64,000 bases of DNA from an uncultured Litoreibacter sp. (GCA_947501685.1 CANMWQ010000001.1:1-64000); one strand, 5' to 3'. Positions 18,363 to 27,193 are shown, counted from the stretch's first letter. Notes: generated by a model not told the origin, from the sequence alone. Program-made: numbers and translations.

Positions 18363-20654
18363 ATGAACAAGGCGATTACCGAGGGGCTGATTTTGACGCC
18401 GCCTCCTTTTGAAAACGGGTTGGACTTTTGGTCACGTGGCGACGGCACACCGGGCAGCGGCACATATGACGGCTTCGCCTCGGCGGCCTTCGTTCCGGCG
18501 GACCAGGATTTTGGCGGTTGCGTGGAAATTCAGAAAACCGAAGCGACCCAAACGCTTCGCTTTATGGGGGAGACCCCATTGCTGCCTGGCTGTTACCTAC
18601 AGATCAAGGCGCGCGTCAAAGCGGTCTCCGGCAATTTGCCCGGGGTGCGCATCGCCGGGTTTGCGGGTGGCGCTGGCGGCGTTGAGGTGGCGGGGGTCAC
18701 AACGGTTGGCCCGACGACCACATTGACCAGCTACGGCGACGTCACCGAAATCACTGCAATTGTCGGCACCGGTGCGCGCCCCGGCGTGACACTGGCATGG
18801 GGTCCACAGGCGCTTTACGGCCATTTCGGCATTGATCTGACCGGCGCGAATGGCGGCGTTATCCGTGTGGATGACATTGAAATCACAGACATCACCTCCG
18901 CCTTTCTGCGCACCCTTATGGACTGGGTCGACGTCACCGATTACGGCGCGATTGGTGATGGTGTCACCGACAATGTCGCCGCGTTCGAGGCCGCAGATGC
19001 TGCGGCAAACGGCCGCGAGATCTTAGTGCCTGGCGGCACGTTCTACCTTGCTGACAGCGTCACATTTGAAAGCCGTACGCGGTTTCAAGGCAACGTAACG
19101 ATGCCGGATGACAAATACCTCGCGCTGTCGCAGAATTTTGACTTTGACACTTACGCAAGCGCCTTTGGTGACGAGGTGGAGGGCTTCAAGAAGGCGTTCC
19201 AAGCCCTTCTGAAACAATCGACCCATGACAGCTTGGATCTGTGCGGGCGCTCGATCGGACTGCGCGAGCCCATCGACATGCAGGCCTGCGTCCCCGACAT
19301 CGACACTTTTTCCCAGCGTCGCGTCATCCGGAACGGGCAGTTTGACGCGATTCCGGACACGGCATGGGACACCGACGACGTCACGAGCTCCGCCACCTAT
19401 CAACTGTCAAACAAGCGTCGCCTTTCAGGTGTGAGCAATGTTGCAAATATCGCCGTTGGCAGCTTGATCGAAGGCAATGGTGTTGGTCGCGAGGTCTACG
19501 TCACTGCGCGCAATGTTTCGGCCCAAACGCTGGATATCAGCGAAGAACTCTATGACGCCGTGGGCAGCCAGACCTACACGTTCAAAAGGTTCAAATACCT
19601 GCTGGATTTCAGCGGGTTTGAATATGTCTCACAGTTCAACATCTCCGATATCGACTTTCGCGGGGACGGGCTGGCCAGCTGCGTGCTGATCGCCAAGGCG
19701 GGACTTATCTGGCATTTCCGCGACTGCTATTTGAACCGCCCCAAGGATCGCGGGATTACGTCCATCGGTCTTGGGTGTCAGGGCATGATGATCGACCGGT
19801 GCCAGTTCATCTCGAACGAGCAGGGGCTCTTGGCGCAAGACCGCGAGGTTATCGGGTACAATATCAACGCCAATGACTGCAAAATTCGCGACAACCGGGC
19901 CACCAAATGGGGGCATTGGGCCGTGGTGCATGGCTCCGGCCATATGTTCCAAGGCAACCATTTCTTCCAAGGCGACGATGTGCCAAATGGCAGCCGTAAG
20001 GCCGGGCTGGTTCTGACGCGCGCCAATTCAAAGATCGTGATCAGCTCAAACTATATCGACAATTGCTTCATCGAGTGGAGCAACGAACATGACGCAGAAC
20101 CTGACCAATCCAACGAGCTCAGCTTTGGCTCCCTCTCGATCATCGGCAACATCTTTACCTCGGCGCGGTCTGGCCCTTGGTTCCGGTTCATTGTGGTGAA
20201 ACCCTATGGACCCAGACATTTCATCAATGGCCTGACGGTGACGGGCAACACATTCAAGGCGCTTGATGGTGCGATTGACCGGGTGGACGCGGTTGATGAC
20301 AGCATCGCGTCGCTTGACGTGAACAGGATGCGTAACGTCGAGTGGACCGGGAATACCTACCACGCTGTGGGGCAGTGGACGGCCAGCCCGATGATGCTGC
20401 AATTTACCGAAAACACACCATTGCAGACATGGACCTGCGACTTTGACGGATGGATGCCCTTTGGTGGGCTGCTGCGCAACGTGACCGGCATCGTGCCACT
20501 TGGCCCGTTGCGAAATACCGGCAATGTTCCCGAATATGTGACCAGCTACGCAGATGTGATGCAAGGTGCCAATGGCACGGAGGCTTGGCTGACATGGCCG
20601 GTTGCCGTCAGCGGGCGGGTCAATGTCGTCGGTCGGGTTGATAACCCGTTCTAA
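18363..20654 (+). CDS. large right-handed beta-helix (pectate-lyase-like/tailspike-like) protein
   Basis: A 763-aa protein without a signal peptide. Residues of about 10-180 form a carbohydrate-binding-like beta-sandwich (WSRGDGTPGSGTYDGFASA...GGVIRVDDIEITDI). Then comes VDVTDYGAIGDGVTDNVAAFEAADAA, the classical opening of pectate-lyase-3/GH28-type beta-helices of phage tailspikes, followed by helix rungs rich in Asn and Gly (FQGNHFFQGD, ISSNYIDNC, VTGNTFKA). AGGGA precedes ATG 18363, which I prefer over the ATG 15 nt upstream. The absence of a secretion signal, with a CtrA-like box upstream, fits release by lysis as in gene transfer agents better than ordinary secretion. A polysaccharide lyase is the alternative. 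Confidence 0.75.
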   Translation: MNKAITEGLILTPPPFENGLDFWSRGDGTPGSGTYDGFASAAFVPADQDFGGCVEIQKTEATQTLRFMGETPLLPGCYLQIKARVKAVSGNLPGVRIAGFAGGAGGVEVAGVTTVGPTTTLTSYGDVTEITAIVGTGARPGVTLAWGPQALYGHFGIDLTGANGGVIRVDDIEITDITSAFLRTLMDWVDVTDYGAIGDGVTDNVAAFEAADAAANGREILVPGGTFYLADSVTFESRTRFQGNVTMPDDKYLALSQNFDFDTYASAFGDEVEGFKKAFQALLKQSTHDSLDLCGRSIGLREPIDMQACVPDIDTFSQRRVIRNGQFDAIPDTAWDTDDVTSSATYQLSNKRRLSGVSNVANIAVGSLIEGNGVGREVYVTARNVSAQTLDISEELYDAVGSQTYTFKRFKYLLDFSGFEYVSQFNISDIDFRGDGLASCVLIAKAGLIWHFRDCYLNRPKDRGITSIGLGCQGMMIDRCQFISNEQGLLAQDREVIGYNINANDCKIRDNRATKWGHWAVVHGSGHMFQGNHFFQGDDVPNGSRKAGLVLTRANSKIVISSNYIDNCFIEWSNEHDAEPDQSNELSFGSLSIIGNIFTSARSGPWFRFIVVKPYGPRHFINGLTVTGNTFKALDGAIDRVDAVDDSIASLDVNRMRNVEWTGNTYHAVGQWTASPMMLQFTENTPLQTWTCDFDGWMPFGGLLRNVTGIVPLGPLRNTGNVPEYVTSYADVMQGANGTEAWLTWPVAVSGRVNVVGRVDNPF

Positions 20655-20962
20655 CTTACCATCGCGGTCGCCAGCTTCCGGTTGGCGACCACCTGCTCAA
20701 AGAAGACCTCCGCCCTGTTCAGGGTGTCCTCAAGCGGCATGAACCAGCCATCAATCGCGGGTGTCGAAAACTCCTGCCGCTGCATCTCAAGGCGGTGGGC
20801 TTTCCTGATGAGAGTTTTTAAATGCCGCATGCGCCGAAGTTGAATTGCAGCAGTCCCTTGACTCAACGGGCGCGCGGCCAGTTTTCGGGCCTCCCCAATT
20901 TGGGCCCACATATTTGACACAAGCGCCCCGTGGCGCAGGGCTAGCGGATCGGTCTCTGACAT
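20651..20962 (-). CDS. hypothetical alpha-helical protein
   Basis: A 103-aa protein rich in charged helices (LRHGALVSNMWAQIGEARKLA...RRMRHLKTLIRKAHRLEMQRQEF), with no signal or membrane segment. ATG 20962 follows GGAG at 9 nt; the track begins five codons earlier. It converges on the beta-helix gene, and its stop overlaps that gene's stop by 4 bp. I recognise no family. Tight packing and a ribosome site argue that it is real. Confidence 0.5.
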   Translation of the reverse strand: MSETDPLALRHGALVSNMWAQIGEARKLAARPLSQGTAAIQLRRMRHLKTLIRKAHRLEMQRQEFSTPAIDGWFMPLEDTLNRAEVFFEQVVANRKLATAMVS

Positions 20963-21127
20963 AGTCTGGGTCTCCATCAGTGTCTCAACCCATTTTTCGC
21001 GATTCGGGTTTCGAGCCCGTTAAACGCCACCTCACTTTTGCTCAATGCTAAGCACGCGCCCGATGCGCCACTTGCGGTGGCCATCTTGCGAGCCTTGAGG
21101 CGAATGTCACTTCGGTGCACGTGATCT

Positions 21128-21385
21128 CTAGTCAGGCGTCAATCCCAGCACGAAGGTCACCACTTTCTGCGTGGGCATCTCGCAGGGTTTGAGCCGCGGC
21201 CCCGACGCAAGGCGGTACAGGTTCAAGGAGATGTAATCCGAGCCCCCAAGTTCCTCGGCCACCAGCTTCTGCGCTTTGCCCTTGGACAAGACTGATTTGC
21301 TGACAATATAGGGTCGGCCCTCGAACTGAGCTTTAAAGCTCCCGGAAGGTAGCGCGTCGAAGGCGGCAAGAAACTCGGAGGTCAC
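21128..21385 (-). CDS. hypothetical protein, translationally coupled to the secreted protein upstream
   Basis: GTG start at 21385 overlaps the TGA of the preceding gene in a GTGA junction, giving 85 aa: VTSEFLAAFDALPSGSFKAQFEGRPYIVSKSVLSKG.... The track start seven codons upstream lies inside the neighbour. The protein is short, soluble and possibly beta-rich (GRPYIVSKSV, SDYISLNLYRLASGPRL, VTFVLGL). I do not recognise it. The GTGA overlap is strong evidence for an operon with the 142-aa secreted protein. Confidence 0.6.
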   Translation of the reverse strand: MTSEFLAAFDALPSGSFKAQFEGRPYIVSKSVLSKGKAQKLVAEELGGSDYISLNLYRLASGPRLKPCEMPTQKVVTFVLGLTPD

Positions 21386-21810
21386 GCGCCTGTTGCGACG
21401 TCGCACGCTCTGAAGGCTGCAACTGGCTCTGCGGCGCCCTTCAGGGGGAAGGTGAGGGTCGTGCTGCCCAAGATTGCCTCCGCCGTGTCATTGAATTGCA
21501 GCCCGTCCAGCACGTTTCCGAAGCCCTTGTCTTGCGCGGTTACGGCTGTCTGGTCGGCGTTGAAGCTGTGGTTGTTGGTCGAGATCACGCGACCGGCGGG
21601 GCCGTTGAAGCGCATCACGAAAGGCTCGACCCTTGGCAGCGGGTCGGCGCGGCTGATGGTGAGGGAATAGAGGGGGCCGGAGGGGTCGTAGGTCAGCGCG
21701 ATGGCGGCGTCTTGGGTCTCGTGGGACAGGCGGCAGATCAGGCCGGGGGCGAAGGTCCAGGCTTGGGCTTGGCCAGTCAATAGGAGGGCAAAGAGAAGAA
21801 TGAAGCGCAT
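21382..21810 (-). CDS. secreted hypothetical protein
   Basis: Starting at MRFILLFALLLTGQAQAW (21810) gives a 142-aa protein with a clean signal peptide (AQA-W cleavage). The mature beta-rich part has one early Cys (GLICRLSHE) and one late Cys (FRACDVATGA), which could form a disulfide. The 18 extra N-terminal residues of the track (MRRGCEDDKETECP...) are unlikely to be translated. It forms a GTGA-overlapping pair with the 85-aa gene. No family recognised. Confidence 0.65.
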   Translation of the reverse strand: MRFILLFALLLTGQAQAWTFAPGLICRLSHETQDAAIALTYDPSGPLYSLTISRADPLPRVEPFVMRFNGPAGRVISTNNHSFNADQTAVTAQDKGFGNVLDGLQFNDTAEAILGSTTLTFPLKGAAEPVAAFRACDVATGA

Positions 21811-22038
21811 AGCAAGAAGTTTAGGGCATTCGGTTTCTTTGTCATCCTCACATCCGCGACGCATGCGTCGGAATGAGATAAGTCATTGTTGTTAAGTGTC
21901 TTTATGAAATTTGGTAATGTATTGTTAAGCATTGAAAATATGGACTTGAGACGCATTGGCCAAGGAGGTTCTGCAAGGTAAAGAAATTTGCCCGTCTTCT
22001 TAACCGGATCTTTCTGGCTCTCATTATAACTCATGATC

Positions 22039-22566
22039 ATGTCTCGATACCGTCGCAACTACGTCCCGGGTGCCAGCTACTTTTTCACCGTCAACTTGGC
22101 ATGGCGCAATGATCGTCTTTTGATAGACCAAATCGATTTGCTCAGAGGGGCCTTCGCGCGTGTGACGCAAGACTGGCCTGTCACATGCGATGCGATGGTC
22201 GTTCTGCCGGATCATTTGCATGCCGTCTGGACGTTGCCTGTGGGTGACAGCAATTATTCGGAGAGATGGCGGTTGCTCAAATACTACTTTACGCGTGACT
22301 TGGGGCAAAGGCGGCCTCGGTCAGACAGCAAAATTGCAAAGCGAGAATGCGGGATATGGCAGCGCAGGTTTTGGGAACACACTTTGCGCGATGAAGCGGA
22401 TTACGCAGCACATGTCCGGTATTGTTGGAGCAACCCGGTCAAGCACGGTTTGGTGAAGCGGGCGGTGGATTGGCCGTATTCGTCCATTCACCGAGATATC
22501 CGCGCGGGTCATGTTGATCCGGAGTGGGCCGGGGTTTTAGAAGACGGCACATTCGGCGAACGGTAG
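22039..22566 (+). CDS. REP-associated tyrosine transposase (RAYT, Y1/IS200-like)
   Basis: A 175-aa single-strand-type transposase. The HUH motif is HLH in MVVLPDHLHAVWTLP, and the nucleophile Tyr probably lies in the helix DEADYAAHVRYCWSNPVKHGLV; SRYRRNYVPGASYFFTVNL is the typical RAYT opening. RAYTs are domesticated single-copy relatives of IS200/IS605 transposases linked to REP palindromes. Here a perfect 28-bp palindrome spans the stop codon (separate entry). I chose the third in-frame ATG (22039); no clear ribosome site is visible. The gene lies in an AT-richer accessory stretch next to uvrB. Confidence 0.88.
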   Translation: MSRYRRNYVPGASYFFTVNLAWRNDRLLIDQIDLLRGAFARVTQDWPVTCDAMVVLPDHLHAVWTLPVGDSNYSERWRLLKYYFTRDLGQRRPRSDSKIAKRECGIWQRRFWEHTLRDEADYAAHVRYCWSNPVKHGLVKRAVDWPYSSIHRDIRAGHVDPEWAGVLEDGTFGER

Positions 22567-22590
22567 GGTGGGCAAATTTGCCCACCCTAC
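22563..22590. repeat. perfect 28-bp palindrome over the RAYT stop codon (REP-like)
   Basis: GTAGGGTGGGCAAA is followed directly by its exact reverse complement, with no spacer and no mismatch. The TAG stop of the RAYT gene (22564-22566) is inside the left arm. Such sequences (GGTGGGCA...TGCCCACC) are the substrates RAYT proteins are thought to recognise. In RNA it would also form a strong hairpin at the end of the mRNA, but there is no T run. Confidence 0.85.
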
Positions 22591-22598
22591 GGCTGGCT

Positions 22599-23513
22599 TC
22601 ATTCGGAGTCTTTATGATTTGTTAGGCCAGCTAAAATTAAAGCAAAGCCGTTAATGGCGGAGCCAAACTTTATTGCCTTCGCATGATTAAAGGAAAACGG
22701 GTCAAGTTCTTTATGTGCATCGTACGGTTCTGTTTCTGCTAGCGATGAGCCAATATTCGAAAGTAAGAAAGACAATGTAGTAGAAACTGCCAAGGCTAGG
22801 TAAAAAAGTGTGAAGTCAGTTGGCTTCTCTTCGTACTGGTCGCTGGTTTCCTGCCATGCTTTTTGGAATGAAATTGCAAAGTTCATCCCATTCGGGTGAA
22901 CTGATGCTCCCAACATTTTGTTTGCGCCGCTAAACCAGTTGTCACTTATTAAAGGGCAAGTGGTGCTTTCTCGCTGACAAAAGTCTAATAATACGGTTTC
23001 GGTCTTCCTTTTGCTAAAATTTCGATGCCAAAATTTGTTAGCACTTTCAGTGTTCGAGATACTTAGATATTCTTTGGCAAATTCACTGTCGAAGCTCATA
23101 CGGCAAACCGAAAGGCAAATCTCATAAAGACAGCGTAAATTTTGTCTGCAGACGCTGTCCATGCCGCACGAAAGCAAAATTAGTGCGCCGGTTGTAGTCC
23201 GCCGCAATGCAAAAATAGAACGCGTTAATCCGTTGAATTTGTCCCGATTGCTAAGTTCCTCTCTCTTCTCTGCAAGTACTGCTTGGAGCAAAAACAGCTT
23301 TTCTAAGTGCTCTGCAATACTTTCTGTCTCTATTAGGATTTCAAGCACAGCTTGCTGTTTGTCGGTCGCAATAGATCTGACTTTTTTATGATAATCGCTC
23401 TCTACTCTTGCTATCCTTTGAGGCCCCAATCCTTCTTTGAGATAGAAATAGCAAATTAGTTCTTTGACCCACAGGATGAAAGGTCGCTCTCCTCGAGCTC
23501 CCGGAAAATTCAC
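22599..23513 (-). CDS. AT-rich orphan gene directly behind uvrB
   Basis: A 304-aa, largely helical protein with two C-terminal hydrophobic segments (FTLFYLALAVSTTLSFLL and AINGFALILAGL) and nine cysteines. Its codon use is clearly richer in A/T than the flanking genes (many AAA, TTT, AAT), a sign of transfer. The GTG start (23511-23513) follows the TAA of uvrB with no intervening base, so translation is probably coupled, or the first codons are a by-product of insertion and the real start lies downstream. I do not recognise a family. The position between uvrB and a RAYT/REP pair fits an accessory cargo, possibly defence, but no catalytic motif supports that. Confidence 0.55.
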   Translation of the reverse strand: MNFPGARGERPFILWVKELICYFYLKEGLGPQRIARVESDYHKKVRSIATDKQQAVLEILIETESIAEHLEKLFLLQAVLAEKREELSNRDKFNGLTRSIFALRRTTTGALILLSCGMDSVCRQNLRCLYEICLSVCRMSFDSEFAKEYLSISNTESANKFWHRNFSKRKTETVLLDFCQRESTTCPLISDNWFSGANKMLGASVHPNGMNFAISFQKAWQETSDQYEEKPTDFTLFYLALAVSTTLSFLLSNIGSSLAETEPYDAHKELDPFSFNHAKAIKFGSAINGFALILAGLTNHKDSE

Positions 23514-25724
23514 TTACTTGCCCCTCCCCCTCCGCTTCACACCACCCCTTTGCCCCGGCCTGCCAGCCGTACTCCGACCCGCCATTTTCTGCTGATCGCT
23601 CACCGCTTTCTCCACCGCATATTGGCGCGCCAAGGGGTCATCCGACACGACCAAATCCACGGTCTCCAACCGCTTCACCTCGTCGCGCAGGCGGGCGGCT
23701 TCTTCGAACTCCAAGTTCTCCGCCGCCTTGCGCATGTCGGTGCGGAGGCCTTCGAGCACCGCTTGCAAATTGGCTCCGGCTAGAGGTGCATCAATCGTGG
23801 CGGTGACGCGGTTCATGTCGACGTCGCCTTTGTAGAGGCCGGCCAGCACGTCTTCGACGTTTTTCTGGACGGTCGCGGGGGTGATGTTGTGTTCCTCGTT
23901 ATAGGCGATCTGTTTGGCGCGGCGGCGGTCGGTCTCGCCCATCGCGCGTTCCATGCTGCCGGTGATCTTGTCGGCATACATGATGACGCGGCCATCCACG
24001 TTGCGCGCGGCGCGGCCGATGGTTTGGATCAGTGACGTCTCCGAACGCAGAAAGCCTTCCTTGTCGGCGTCCAGAATGGCGACAAGGCCGCATTCCGGGA
24101 TATCGAGCCCCTCGCGCAGCAGGTTGATGCCGATGAGCACATCGAAAGCCCCGAGGCGCAGGTCGCGCAGGATTTCGATCCGTTCAATCGTGTCGATATC
24201 GGAATGCATGTAGCGGACTTTGATGCCGTTCTCATGCAGAAATTCCGTCAGGTCCTCGGCCATGCGTTTGGTCAATGTAGTGACCAGCGTCCGCATGCCT
24301 TTGGCGGTGACCTGCCGAATTTCGTCCATGACATCGTCGACCTGGGTCTCGACGGGACGGATCTCGATCACAGGGTCCAGAAGACCGGTGGGGCGGATCA
24401 CCTGTTCGACGAAAACACCGCCGGTTTGCTCGATTTCCCAGGCGGCGGGTGTGGCGGAGACAAAGACCGATTGCGGGCGCATGGCGTCCCATTCCTCAAA
24501 TTTCAGAGGGCGGTTGTCCATGCAGGACGGCAGGCGGAAGCCGTGTTCGGCCAGCGTAAACTTGCGCCGATAGTCGCCCTTATACATGCCGCCGATCTGC
24601 GGCACGGAGACATGGGACTCGTCGGCAAACACGATGGCATTGTCGGGGATAAACTCGAACAATGTGGGGGGCGGCTCGCCGGGAGCGCGGCCCGTGAGGT
24701 AGCGCGAATAGTTTTCGATGCCGTTACAGACCCCGGTGGCCTCTAGCATTTCAAGGTCGAAATTCGTGCGCTGTTCTAGGCGCTGCGCCTCAAGCAATTT
24801 GCCGTCATCGACCAGCTGCGGCAGGCGGATGGCGAGCTCGTTTTTGATGCCTTTGATGGCCTGTTGCATGGTCGGGCGCGGCGTGACGTAATGCGAGTTG
24901 GCGTAGATGCGCACGCGGTCGAACGTGTCGGTTTTGGTGCCGGTGAGCGGGTCAAACTCGACGATTTTCTCCAGCTCTTCGCCAAAGAAGGACAGCCGCC
25001 ACGCGCGGTCATCAAGGTGGGCGGGCCAAATCTCCAGACTGTCGCCGCGCACCCGGAACGTGCCGCGCTGAAACGCCTGATCATTGCGCTTATAGGCTTG
25101 TGCAATGAGGTCGGCCATGACCTTGCGCTGGTCGTACTCTTTGCCCGCATGCAGGTCCTGCGTCATGGCGCCGTAGGTTTCCACCGAGCCGATGCCGTAG
25201 ATGCACGAGACCGAGGCCACGATGATCACGTCATCGCGCTCCAAAAGCGCCCGCGTGGCGGAGTGGCGCATGCGGTCGATTTGCTCGTTAATCTGGCTCT
25301 CTTTTTCGATATAGGTGTCGGAGCGCGCGACATAGGCCTCGGGCTGGTAATAATCGTAATAGGAGACGAAATATTCGACGGCGTTTTCGGGGAAGAAGCC
25401 TTTGAACTCGCCGTAAAGCTGCGCCGCGAGAGTTTTGTTCGGGGCGAGGATGATGGCGGGGCGCTGGGTTTCCTCGATCAGCTTGGCCATGGTGAAGGTC
25501 TTGCCGGTGCCGGTCGCGCCCAAGAGCACCTGATCGCGGTCGCCGTCGAGGATGCCTTGCGCCAGCTCCTTGATGGCAGTTGGCTGATCGCCTGCGGGCT
25601 CAAACTCGGTGTGCAGTTTGAAGGCGATGCCGCCTTCCATCTTGTCACGGTTCTTCACGTCCGGGGCCGGGTGGCTCAGGATCGGCAGCTGCTCGGGCAT
25701 GGCTTCGGGTGAATTATTATGCAT
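23514..25724 (-). CDS. uvrB: excinuclease ABC subunit B
   Basis: Helicase-like damage-verification subunit of nucleotide excision repair. The 736-aa protein shows Walker [16 protein letters not shown], the [21 protein letters not shown] beta-hairpin region, Walker [12 protein letters not shown], helicase motif [21 protein letters not shown] and a C-terminal UVR motif ([15 protein letters not shown]) that contacts UvrA and UvrC. It starts at [12 protein letters not shown], with a short extension before the conserved [18 protein letters not shown] see no GTTC-N7-GTTC LexA box in the upstream spacer. The gene directly downstream is foreign-looking. Confidence 0.97.
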   Translation of the reverse strand: MHNNSPEAMPEQLPILSHPAPDVKNRDKMEGGIAFKLHTEFEPAGDQPTAIKELAQGILDGDRDQVLLGATGTGKTFTMAKLIEETQRPAIILAPNKTLAAQLYGEFKGFFPENAVEYFVSYYDYYQPEAYVARSDTYIEKESQINEQIDRMRHSATRALLERDDVIIVASVSCIYGIGSVETYGAMTQDLHAGKEYDQRKVMADLIAQAYKRNDQAFQRGTFRVRGDSLEIWPAHLDDRAWRLSFFGEELEKIVEFDPLTGTKTDTFDRVRIYANSHYVTPRPTMQQAIKGIKNELAIRLPQLVDDGKLLEAQRLEQRTNFDLEMLEATGVCNGIENYSRYLTGRAPGEPPPTLFEFIPDNAIVFADESHVSVPQIGGMYKGDYRRKFTLAEHGFRLPSCMDNRPLKFEEWDAMRPQSVFVSATPAAWEIEQTGGVFVEQVIRPTGLLDPVIEIRPVETQVDDVMDEIRQVTAKGMRTLVTTLTKRMAEDLTEFLHENGIKVRYMHSDIDTIERIEILRDLRLGAFDVLIGINLLREGLDIPECGLVAILDADKEGFLRSETSLIQTIGRAARNVDGRVIMYADKITGSMERAMGETDRRRAKQIAYNEEHNITPATVQKNVEDVLAGLYKGDVDMNRVTATIDAPLAGANLQAVLEGLRTDMRKAAENLEFEEAARLRDEVKRLETVDLVVSDDPLARQYAVEKAVSDQQKMAGRSTAGRPGQRGGVKRRGRGK

Positions 25725-25848
25725 TCTTAGTCGGTTCCATCAGATTGCGCGCCGTTCACATGCAGACACGCAGAGGTGACATATCGTTCATCGCGTGGGC
25801 GCTGCGTCTGTCGTAAATGTAGTGGGAATTAAGCGAGGAGCAACTGAC

Positions 25849-25938
25849 ATGAAGATTCACATCATCCATCTTATTCTTGCCTCGGGTTTCGTCACGGGCA
25901 TGATGGCTGCCACGGGCGTGGCGGTGCTGCTGGCGTGA
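25849..25938 (+). CDS. 29-aa hydrophobic peptide
   Basis: ATG at 25849 behind GAGGAG (about 8 nt) opens a 29-codon ORF, MKIHIIHLILASGFVTGMMA..., ending at TGA 25936-25938. It is one membrane-spanning segment with almost no polar tail. It lies divergently 124 bp from uvrB and 92 bp before the lectin-like gene. It is too short for the track. Real small membrane peptides look like this, but chance cannot be excluded. Confidence 0.4.
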   Translation: MKIHIIHLILASGFVTGMMAATGVAVLLA

Positions 25939-26030
25939 GCCGGGTCACTGGAGTGACGCAAACGTGAGTTTCCCAAGAGACCGGGGTGCGGCATCCTGTC
26001 CGCATCAGGGGTCTCAAGGGGGAACACTAC

Positions 26031-26675
26031 ATGACTTTCAAATCAATTCTTATCATTGCCGCTATGGCCACATCCGCCGGGACCGTATCGGCCTCTGCGG
26101 CGGACCCGGCGATGGGGTTCTTCGTGACCAGCAAGGGTATGGGCAAGGGCGCTGATCTGGGCGGGCTTGAGGGCGCGGACGCGCATTGCACCGCGCTGGC
26201 AGAGGCGGTGGGCACCACCGGGCGCACTTGGAAGGCCTATCTGAGCACTCAGGAAGAAGGCAAACGGGGCGTTTCGGCCCGCAAGCGGATTGGGGCAGGG
26301 CCTTGGTACAACGCTTTGGGCGAGCTAATCGCGGCCAATGAAGACGAGCTGCATCTCAACCCCAACATCACCGGGCGCACGGCGATCACGGAATATGGGA
26401 CCCGTGTGAATGGTGTGGGCGACAGCCCGAACAAGCATGACATTCTGACTGGCTCGATGGCCGACGGGATGGCCTATTTCCCTTGGGAAGAAGGTGACAA
26501 GACCTGCTCGAACTGGACCAGCTCGGGCGAGGGCAGCGCGCAGGTGGGGCACCATGACCGCCATGGCGGTGGCAACCTGTCTTGGAACTCGGCACATGGC
26601 TCGCGCGGTTGCAGCATCGAGGCGTTGCAAGGCAGCGGTGGGGCCGGGTTGTTCTACTGCTTCGCTGCAGATTGA
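26031..26675 (+). CDS. secreted lectin-like protein (endostatin/DUF1554-like fold)
   Basis: A 214-aa exported protein: signal MTFKSILIIAAMATSAGTVS (ASA cleavage), then a C-type-lectin-like pattern, DLGGLEGADAHCTALAEAVG, TWKAYLSTQ, GPWYNALGELIA, HDILTGSMADG, CSNWTSSGEGSAQVGHHDRHG and LFYCFAAD. GADxxC and the late WTSS/CFA cysteines are the hallmarks of this secreted family in bacteria. It is likely extracellular or surface-bound; the ligand is unknown. Start 26031 follows AAGGGGGA. A hairpin follows its stop. Confidence 0.78.
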   Translation: MTFKSILIIAAMATSAGTVSASAADPAMGFFVTSKGMGKGADLGGLEGADAHCTALAEAVGTTGRTWKAYLSTQEEGKRGVSARKRIGAGPWYNALGELIAANEDELHLNPNITGRTAITEYGTRVNGVGDSPNKHDILTGSMADGMAYFPWEEGDKTCSNWTSSGEGSAQVGHHDRHGGGNLSWNSAHGSRGCSIEALQGSGGAGLFYCFAAD

Positions 26676-26706
26676 TCGCGCCCACTGATCGCGCCCGCTG
26701 ATGGCG

Positions 26707-26735
26707 AATGGGGCCTGTTTTTGGCAGGCCCCATT
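26707..26735 (+). terminator. hairpin downstream of the lectin-like gene
   Basis: Perfect 11-bp stem AATGGGGCCTG / CAGGCCCCATT with loop TTTTTGG, 31 nt after the stop. There is no T run after the stem, so it may be a weak terminator or a 3'-end stabiliser. The 13-nt unit TGATCGCGCCCRC occurs twice in tandem just before it (26674-26699). Confidence 0.55.
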
Positions 26736-26817
26736 GCCTAAAATACACGGCTTTGCGGGCTTGTCGGGTTGGGGTCAAATCAGCTAATGACAGGCCAGAC
26801 CGGTCAGGAGCCACTCC

Positions 26818-27129
26818 ATGCGCGCACGTATTTATCAACCCGCACGAACTGCAATGTCCTCCGGGCAGGCGAAAACCAAGAGCTGGGTGCTTGAGTTCGT
26901 GAATGACACGGGCCGGGATGTGGACCCGCTGATGGGTTGGACGTCCTCCTCCGACACTCAATCACAGGTGAAGCTGAGCTTTGACAGCAAAGAGGCCGCG
27001 ATTGAATATGCGCAAGACAAAGGGATCGCGGCGGTGGTGACCGAACCCAAGACGCGCAAACCTGTCATCCGCAAAGGCGGCTATGGCGACAATTTCGCAA
27101 CCAACCGGCGCAGCGTCTGGACGCATTGA
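26818..27129 (+). CDS. NADH dehydrogenase (complex I) accessory subunit, NDUFS4-like
   Basis: A 103-aa soluble protein of the ETC-complex-I-subunit family, the bacterial counterpart of the mitochondrial 18-kDa subunit NDUFS4, found in alphaproteobacteria. Diagnostic stretches are MRARIYQPARTAMSSGQAKT, WVLEF, DPLMGWTSSSDTQSQVKLSFDSKEAAIEYA and YGDNFATNRRSVWTH. It should sit on the peripheral arm of complex I; the nuo operon is not in this window. It stands alone between a secreted protein and a repeat element. Confidence 0.93.
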   Translation: MRARIYQPARTAMSSGQAKTKSWVLEFVNDTGRDVDPLMGWTSSSDTQSQVKLSFDSKEAAIEYAQDKGIAAVVTEPKTRKPVIRKGGYGDNFATNRRSVWTH

Positions 27130-27193
27130 GCGGATCTGATTGTGCGTCCCTGCGGGCCGCGCGTGACACCCCTCCCTCACGGTCGGGAGAGTT

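Noticed and set aside
22563-22590. The palindrome as an ordinary intrinsic terminator
   Set aside because: There is no T run on either side and no loop; the RAYT context explains it better.
25725-25848. LexA box upstream of uvrB
   Set aside because: The spacer has two GTTC elements (at about 25733 and 25753) but they are 16 nt apart, not the 7 nt of the alphaproteobacterial GTTC-N7-GTTC box.
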